Assembly: GCA_002471275.1 (NCBI GenBank)
Contig: DKPQ01000014.1
Span: 190,674-254,673, forward strand
Length of the DNA stretch: 64,000 bases
Reading direction: 5' to 3'
Origin: Flammeovirgaceae bacterium UBA7330
GTDB lineage: Bacteria > Bacteroidota > Bacteroidia > Cytophagales > Cyclobacteriaceae
Within the stretch, counting starts at the first letter, position 1, and the number at the start of each line of letters is the position of its first letter. The position numbers were made by a program, and so were the translations under genes. This document shows, piece after piece, positions 59,625 through 64,000 of this stretch. The notes under the pieces are model-generated. The model was not told where the DNA came from. It did not search any database and worked only from the letters and a program-made list of their open reading frames with translations.

Positions 59625-59912
59625 TTATATTCCGCTATAAAAGTCTATTAATTCTCCATCTGCCACTTTCACAATGGCTTTCTTGTAGGTAGGCATCTTT
59701 CCTGATATCACACCCGATTTGGTATATCTTGATTTAGATTTACCCGCGTGTACCATGGTGTTTACAGATTCTACATTTACTCCGTAGGTCTTTTCAACTG
59801 CCTCCTTAATTTGTATCTTATTAGCCTTTTTGGCTACGATGAAACCATACATCCCATGCTCATTCATCGCAGATACCTTCTCAGTCACTAATGGTTTGAG
59901 TAATATGCTCAT
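59625..59912 (-). CDS. rplW: 50S ribosomal protein L23
   Basis: The 95-residue product has ILLKPLVTEKVSAMNEHGMY, FIVAKKANKIQIKEAVEKTY and GVNVESVNTMVHAGKSK. It is the tunnel-exit docking site for trigger factor and SRP. Confidence 0.98.
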   Translation of the reverse strand: MSILLKPLVTEKVSAMNEHGMYGFIVAKKANKIQIKEAVEKTYGVNVESVNTMVHAGKSKSRYTKSGVISGKMPTYKKAIVKVADGELIDFYSGI

Positions 59913-59913
59913 A

Positions 59914-60540
59914 TCAGTTTAGTCTTTTTTGGATTACATCAACAGAGCTTTCTGCAAGAATGATCTGTTCAGCATTCATTAAATCGTAAGTATTCAACTC
60001 GTCTGCAACTGCAACTTTCGCATTGGGAAAGTTTCTTGATGACAAATAAATATTTTTGTTATAGGCACCTAAAACGATCAGTGCTTTTTTACCATCCTGA
60101 TGAACTTTTGAAAGAATCGATACAAAGTCCTTTGTTTTAGGAGCTTCAATATTGAAGTCTTCCAGGATCGTAATTTTCTTATCTTTTGCTCTTGTAGAAA
60201 GTACTGATTTCGTTGCCAGTCTTTTTACCTTCTTGTTCAGTTTGAAGTCGTAATCTCTCGGTCTAGGACCAAAGATTGTTCCACCACCTCTAAAAACAGG
60301 TGACTTAATACTACCAGCTCTTGCAGTACCTGTACCTTTTTGTTTTTTGAGCTTTTTGGTAGACCCTACGATTTCGTTACGCTCCTTTACTTTGTGAGTG
60401 CCTTGTCGCTGAGCGGCCAGGAACTGCTTCACATCAAGATAGACAGCGTGTTCATTTGGCTCAATTCCAAAGATATTTTTATCCAGGGTTACTTCTCTCC
60501 CTGTCTCCTCACCTTTAATATTTAATACAGCCAGTTTCAT
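59914..60540 (-). CDS. rplD: 50S ribosomal protein L4
   Basis: The 208-residue product has the loop TKKLKKQKGTGTARAGSIKS, VFRGGGTIFGPRPRDYDFKL and NKKVKRLATKSVLSTRAKD. L4 represses the S10 operon in E. coli; no such leader is evident here. One-base overlap with rplC. Confidence 0.98.
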   Translation of the reverse strand: MKLAVLNIKGEETGREVTLDKNIFGIEPNEHAVYLDVKQFLAAQRQGTHKVKERNEIVGSTKKLKKQKGTGTARAGSIKSPVFRGGGTIFGPRPRDYDFKLNKKVKRLATKSVLSTRAKDKKITILEDFNIEAPKTKDFVSILSKVHQDGKKALIVLGAYNKNIYLSSRNFPNAKVAVADELNTYDLMNAEQIILAESSVDVIQKRLN

Positions 60541-61172
60541 TACTTCTCTAGAATTACAAATGAATTTTTAGCTCCCGGGATAGAACCACTCACAAGGATC
60601 AGGTTCTTCTCCGGATAAATCTTTAATACTTTCAAGTTGAGCACTTTTACTTTGTCTCCTCCGGTTCTACCAGCCATTTTAAGGCCTTTAAAAACCCTTG
60701 AGGGGAACGAACATGCTCCAATAGATCCTGGTGCTCTCAGCCTGTTGTGCTGACCATGAGTAGCTTGTCCAACACCACCAAATCCGTGTCTCTTAACAAC
60801 TCCCTGGAAACCTTTACCTTTAGAGGTACCCACTGCATCCAGGAAATCTTGCTCCTGAAATACTTCTTCTACCTTAATGGTATTGCCAAGGACTACTTTT
60901 TCTTCAAACTCAGCCCTGAAATCACGGAATTCCACGACTTTGCTTTTAGGGCTGGTTTTTGCTTTTGCAAAATGTCCTTTCAAAGCTTTCGGAGTATTTT
61001 TCTCCTTTCTTTCACCATAAGCTAGCTGAACTGCTCTATACCCATCAGTCTCTTTGTTACGCACTTGCGTTACCACACATGGACCAGCTTCAACCAATGT
61101 ACAGGCGAGGTTTTTTCCATCCTCATTGTACACGCTTGTCATCCCTATTTTTTTACCAATTATTCCAGGCAT
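60540..61172 (-). CDS. rplC: 50S ribosomal protein L3
   Basis: The 210-residue product begins MPGIIGKKIGMTSVYNEDGK and has GKGFQGVVKRHGFGGVGQAT, HGQHNRLRAPGSIGACSFPS and GRTGGDKVKVLNLKVLKIYP. It is the first gene after an internal terminator and a new promoter, so it heads its own transcript. Confidence 0.98.
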   Translation of the reverse strand: MPGIIGKKIGMTSVYNEDGKNLACTLVEAGPCVVTQVRNKETDGYRAVQLAYGERKEKNTPKALKGHFAKAKTSPKSKVVEFRDFRAEFEEKVVLGNTIKVEEVFQEQDFLDAVGTSKGKGFQGVVKRHGFGGVGQATHGQHNRLRAPGSIGACSFPSRVFKGLKMAGRTGGDKVKVLNLKVLKIYPEKNLILVSGSIPGAKNSFVILEK

Positions 61173-61229
61173 TTTGCTTTTAAATTATATTTATACTGTC
61201 TCCAGCAGAAATTTCTTGAAAAAGGACTG

Positions 61230-61261
61230 CAAAGATAGCAATTTGCAGGTCTGATCAAAAA
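61230..61261 (-). promoter_or_regulatory. Promoter for the rplC transcript
   Basis: On the minus strand TTTTTG (61261-61256), 18 bases, then TATCTTTG (61237-61230), a perfect TAnnTTTG match. It lies 58 bases before rplC, giving a leader of about 50 bases. Confidence 0.75.
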
Positions 61262-61281
61262 TTTTATATGCTTTTTGACAT

Positions 61282-61321
61282 AAAAAAAGAACCAATCGAA
61301 TATCGTCCAAATTGGTTCTTT
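61282..61321 (-). terminator. Terminator after rpsJ
   Basis: On the minus strand AAAGAACCAAT pairs perfectly with ATTGGTTCTTT (11 bp, 14-base loop) and the T-run continues to 61282. It separates rpsJ from rplC. Confidence 0.85.
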
Positions 61322-61341
61322 CCTTAAGTAAGATTTTATAT

Positions 61342-61647
61342 CTAAACCTTGATCTCTACGTCTACTCCACTTGGTAATTCCAATTTCATCAATGCATCAA
61401 CGGTCTTGGCACTGTTGGAATAGATATCAACGAGTCGTTTGTAAGTACACAACTGAAATTGCTCTCTTGCTTTTTTGTTCACGTGAGGTGAACGCAATAC
61501 AGTAAATTTCTCCTTAACAGTAGGCAATGGAATTGGTCCATTAACAACTGCTCCGGTTGTTTTAACCGCCCTTACAATCTTCTCCGAAGACTTGTCAACC
61601 AAATTATGGTCGTAGGATTTAAGTTTGATTCTAATTTTTTGATTCAT
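61342..61647 (-). CDS. rpsJ: 30S ribosomal protein S10
   Basis: The 101-residue product begins MNQKIRIKLKSYDHNLVDKS and has GPIPLPTVKEKFTVLRSPHV and KLELPSGVDVEIKV. S10 is also NusE, a transcription antitermination factor. It follows fusA by 9 bases and is followed by a strong terminator, not by rplC in the same transcript. Confidence 0.98.
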   Translation of the reverse strand: MNQKIRIKLKSYDHNLVDKSSEKIVRAVKTTGAVVNGPIPLPTVKEKFTVLRSPHVNKKAREQFQLCTYKRLVDIYSNSAKTVDALMKLELPSGVDVEIKV

Positions 61648-61656
61648 GTCTGTTGC

Positions 61657-63753
61657 TTAACCTTTTACTTTAGCAATCACTTCGTCAGCTATATTTCTAG
61701 GCACTACATCATAGTGTGAGAACGTAAGTGATGCTGTGGCTCTACCTGAACTCATCGTTCTGAGGTCAGTTACATATCCAAACAACTCAGAAAGAGGTAC
61801 ACTGGCTTTGATAACCCCGGAGTTTCCTCGGGTATCCATACCTTTCATGATTCCTCTTCTTCTGTTGAGATCTCCGGTGATTGATCCTGTGTATTCATCA
61901 GGAGTAACAACCTCAACTGCCATTACTGGCTCTAGTAATACAGGGCTGGCTTTAGCAGCGGCTTCCTTAAAGCCGATTCTAGCAGCCATCTCAAATGATA
62001 GTGCATCGGAGTCTACATCATGGAATGAACCATGATAGAGTCTCACCTTCATACTATCGATAGGGTATCCTGCCAGAGGACCATTTTTCATGGCCTCAGC
62101 AAAACCTTTTTGAATCGCAGGGATAAATTCTTTCGGAATCACACCACCGACGATTTGATTCACAAACTGCAGTCCTTCTCCTTCAAAATCTTCATCTTTT
62201 GGTCCGAGCTCGAATACAATATCCGCAAATTTACCTCGACCACCAGTTTGTTTCTTGTAGACTTCTTTATGCTCAACACTAGACTGAATGGTCTCTTTGT
62301 AAGCAACCTGAGGAGCTCCCTGATTGATCTCTACTTTAAACTCTCTCTTCAACCGGTCGATAATAATATCGAGGTGAAGCTCTCCCATTCCTCTAAGGAT
62401 GGTTTGACCTGTTTCATGATCAGTTTCTACCTGTAGGGTAGGATCCTCTTCAACAAGCTTAGAAATTGCGATACCTAATTTATCTACGTCGGCTTGCTGT
62501 TTAGGCTCGATGGCATATCCAATTACCGGCTCAGGGAAGATCATTGATTCCAATATAATTGGACTCTTCTCTGCACATAAGGTATCACCAGTTTTGATAT
62601 CTTTAAATCCTACTACAGCTCCAATATCTCCTGCATGCAAAGAATCAATTTGATTCTGCTTGTTGGCGTGCATCTGGAAAATCCTGGAGATCCTTTCTTT
62701 GTTTCCTGAACGCATGTTGTATACGTACGAACCAGATTCCAGCATTCCGGAATAAGATCTGATGAAACATAGACGACCTACGAATGGATCTGTCGCAATT
62801 TTGAAAGCCAAAGCTGAGAAAGGCTCAGTAGTCAATGGTTTTCTTGTGATTTTTTGCTCGGTATCCGGGTCAGTTCCAACAATATTGTCTCGATCCAGCG
62901 GTGATGGTAACAACTCCATCACGTAATTCAACATGGTCTGAACTCCTTTGTTTTTGAAAGCAGATCCGCAAAGCATTGGAACAAATGCCAGGTCGATCGT
63001 AGCCTTACGAAGGGCTTTAATAATTTCTTCTTCAGTAATTGAATCCGGATCTTCAAAGTACTTCTCCATTAAGGTATCGTCGTACTCTGCTACTGACTCC
63101 AATAGGTGCTCTCTGTATTCAGCAACCTCATCCACCATATCTTCAGGAATTGGAATCTCAGAATAAGTCATCCCGAAATCATCCTCGTTCCAGACCATGG
63201 CCATGTTAGAAACCAGATCTACTACTCCTTTGAAATTATCTTCAGCTCCTATCGGTAATTGAAGAGGCACAGCTTTTGTTCCCAGTCTTTCCTTCACCTG
63301 CTTACACACAGCCAAGAAGTCTGCGCCTTGCCGGTCCATTTTGTTTACAAAACCAACTCTGGCTACTTTGTAATTGTCAGCCAATCGCCAGTTAGTCTCT
63401 GACTGAGGCTCTACTCCATCAACAGCACTGAATAAGAAAACCAGACCATCCAATACCCTCAAAGACCTGTTTACCTCTACGGTAAAGTCCACGTGACCGG
63501 GTGTATCAATGATATTGATGTGATATTTATCTCCTTTGTAATTCCAAAATACAGTGGTTGCAGCTGATGTAATGGTAATACCTCTTTCCTGCTCCTGCTC
63601 CATCCAGTCCATGGTAGCGGCACCATCATGAACTTCACCAATTTTGTGATTTACACCAGTATAGTATAGAATTCGCTCAGTAGTCGTTGTCTTACCGGCA
63701 TCGATGTGCGCAGCAATTCCAATGTTTCTGGTGAATTTTAAATCTCTTGCCAT
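61657..63753 (-). CDS. fusA: Translation elongation factor G
   Basis: The 698-residue product has the GTPase motifs NIGIAAHIDAGKTTTTERIL (G1), the RGITITSAATTVFW switch, NIIDTPGHVDFTVEVNRSLR (G3) and FVNKMDRQGADF (G4). Domains II-V follow, including GMGELHLDIIIDRLKREFKV and GGVIPKEFIPAIQKGF. EF-G drives ribosomal translocation. It starts 6 bases after rpsG ends. tuf is not in this cluster. Confidence 0.98.
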   Translation of the reverse strand: MARDLKFTRNIGIAAHIDAGKTTTTERILYYTGVNHKIGEVHDGAATMDWMEQEQERGITITSAATTVFWNYKGDKYHINIIDTPGHVDFTVEVNRSLRVLDGLVFLFSAVDGVEPQSETNWRLADNYKVARVGFVNKMDRQGADFLAVCKQVKERLGTKAVPLQLPIGAEDNFKGVVDLVSNMAMVWNEDDFGMTYSEIPIPEDMVDEVAEYREHLLESVAEYDDTLMEKYFEDPDSITEEEIIKALRKATIDLAFVPMLCGSAFKNKGVQTMLNYVMELLPSPLDRDNIVGTDPDTEQKITRKPLTTEPFSALAFKIATDPFVGRLCFIRSYSGMLESGSYVYNMRSGNKERISRIFQMHANKQNQIDSLHAGDIGAVVGFKDIKTGDTLCAEKSPIILESMIFPEPVIGYAIEPKQQADVDKLGIAISKLVEEDPTLQVETDHETGQTILRGMGELHLDIIIDRLKREFKVEINQGAPQVAYKETIQSSVEHKEVYKKQTGGRGKFADIVFELGPKDEDFEGEGLQFVNQIVGGVIPKEFIPAIQKGFAEAMKNGPLAGYPIDSMKVRLYHGSFHDVDSDALSFEMAARIGFKEAAAKASPVLLEPVMAVEVVTPDEYTGSITGDLNRRRGIMKGMDTRGNSGVIKASVPLSELFGYVTDLRTMSSGRATASLTFSHYDVVPRNIADEVIAKVKG

Positions 63754-63759
63754 TATATA

Positions 63760-64000
63760 TTAAAATCTGAAATGAGAAAATGCTTTGTTTGCCTCAGCCA
63801 TTCGGTGAGTATCATCTTTTTTCTTAATTGCAGCACCTTCACCTTTTGAAGCAGCAATAATTTCGCCCGCTAACCTTTCCTTCATGGTCTTCTCTCCTCT
63901 GAGACGAGCATATTTAATCATCCACTTAATGCCTAGTGAAATCTTTCGCTCCGACCTTACCTCTACAGGTACCTGGAAAGTAGCACCACCAACTCTTCTA
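63760..64000 (-). CDS. rpsG: 30S ribosomal protein S7, C-terminal half
   Basis: The frame ending at TAA 63760-63762 gives 79 residues of S7: RRVGGATFQVPVEVRSERKI, then GIKWMIKYARLRGEKTMKE and HRMAEANKAFSHFRF. The N-terminal half lies beyond the window. It is the first visible gene of the rpsG-fusA-rpsJ unit. Confidence 0.97.
   Translation of the reverse strand, partial: RRVGGATFQVPVEVRSERKISLGIKWMIKYARLRGEKTMKERLAGEIIAASKGEGAAIKKKDDTHRMAEANKAFSHFRF

Noticed and set aside
1..64000. CRISPR arrays, insertion sequences, prophage or integrase genes, defence systems
   Set aside because: No regularly spaced repeats, terminal inverted repeats with transposase, phage structural genes or recognised defence domains were found; gene content is chromosomal housekeeping.

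Overview
The window is chromosomal DNA from a member of the Bacteroidota, most likely the class Cytophagia (order Cytophagales); the genus cannot be fixed from sequence alone. The grounds are: many upstream regions carry the Bacteroidota-type promoter (TTG, about 18-20 bases, TAnnTTTG); ribosomal proteins have Bacteroidota-style extensions (L17, L22, S2); L13 begins MDTLSYKT; Shine-Dalgarno sequences are mostly absent; and paired DUF3857/transglutaminase exoproteins and Crp/Fnr regulators with a minimal C-terminal helix-turn-helix are present. I see no insertion sequence, prophage, integrase, CRISPR array or plasmid function.

Layout. 1-4.3 kb: a thioredoxin-fold exoprotein cut by the window edge, a DUF1684 protein, and a small catabolism-like group (Gfo/Idh/MocA dehydrogenase, BASS-type transporter, RraA-family protein). 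4.4-9.1 kb: a zinc-ribbon protein, a short SSB, then on the minus strand pyrR-pyrB, a secreted protein of unknown family and an EVE-domain protein. 9.2-16.7 kb, plus strand: GT9 glycosyltransferase, SixA-like phosphatase, ABM protein, PQQ-type propeller, two Crp/Fnr-like regulators, a CPBP protease, an AI-2E-type membrane protein and an alpha/beta hydrolase. 16.8-21.1 kb: two overlapping DUF3857/transglutaminase-like exoproteins and an SRPBCC protein. 21.1-30.2 kb: EttA, DUF349, a small acidic protein, ispD-queA, a MacB/FtsX-type permease, recA and a membrane aminopeptidase. 30.4-32.9 kb: a PhoB/PhoR-like two-component system and an RluA pseudouridine synthase. 33.0-35.5 kb: rplM-rpsI-rpsB-tsf. 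35.6-43.8 kb: a CDGSH protein, an exported sugar-oxidation pair (cytochrome c/quinoprotein dehydrogenase and a Tat-exported mannonate-dehydratase-like enolase-superfamily enzyme), M42 peptidase, acyl-CoA carboxylase beta subunit, Ppx/GppA and an Ldh-family dehydrogenase. Then tRNA-Leu(CAG).

44.1-64 kb is one long minus-strand block. In transcription order it holds rpsG (cut by the window end), fusA, rpsJ, a terminator and new promoter, rplC through rplQ (the S10, spc and alpha clusters with secY, infA, rpmJ and rpoA), then carA, eno, a FtsB/DivIC-like gene and a small outer-membrane-barrel-like gene. The block is compact, with many one-base stop/start overlaps, and is broken by recognisable hairpins and promoters before rplC, before rpsH and before carA.

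Most of the window is ordinary housekeeping sequence. I did not find a clear new defence or mobile system. The most interesting items are regulatory or modular: the break inside the S10 operon, an internal promoter with hairpin at rpsH, a hairpin between rpsB and tsf, Pho-box-like repeats before the PhoB-like gene, PyrR without room for an attenuator, an active/degenerate pair of transglutaminase-like exoproteins, and a probable periplasmic aldose oxidation/dehydration module. All functional calls are from reading sequence motifs; no database search was run.
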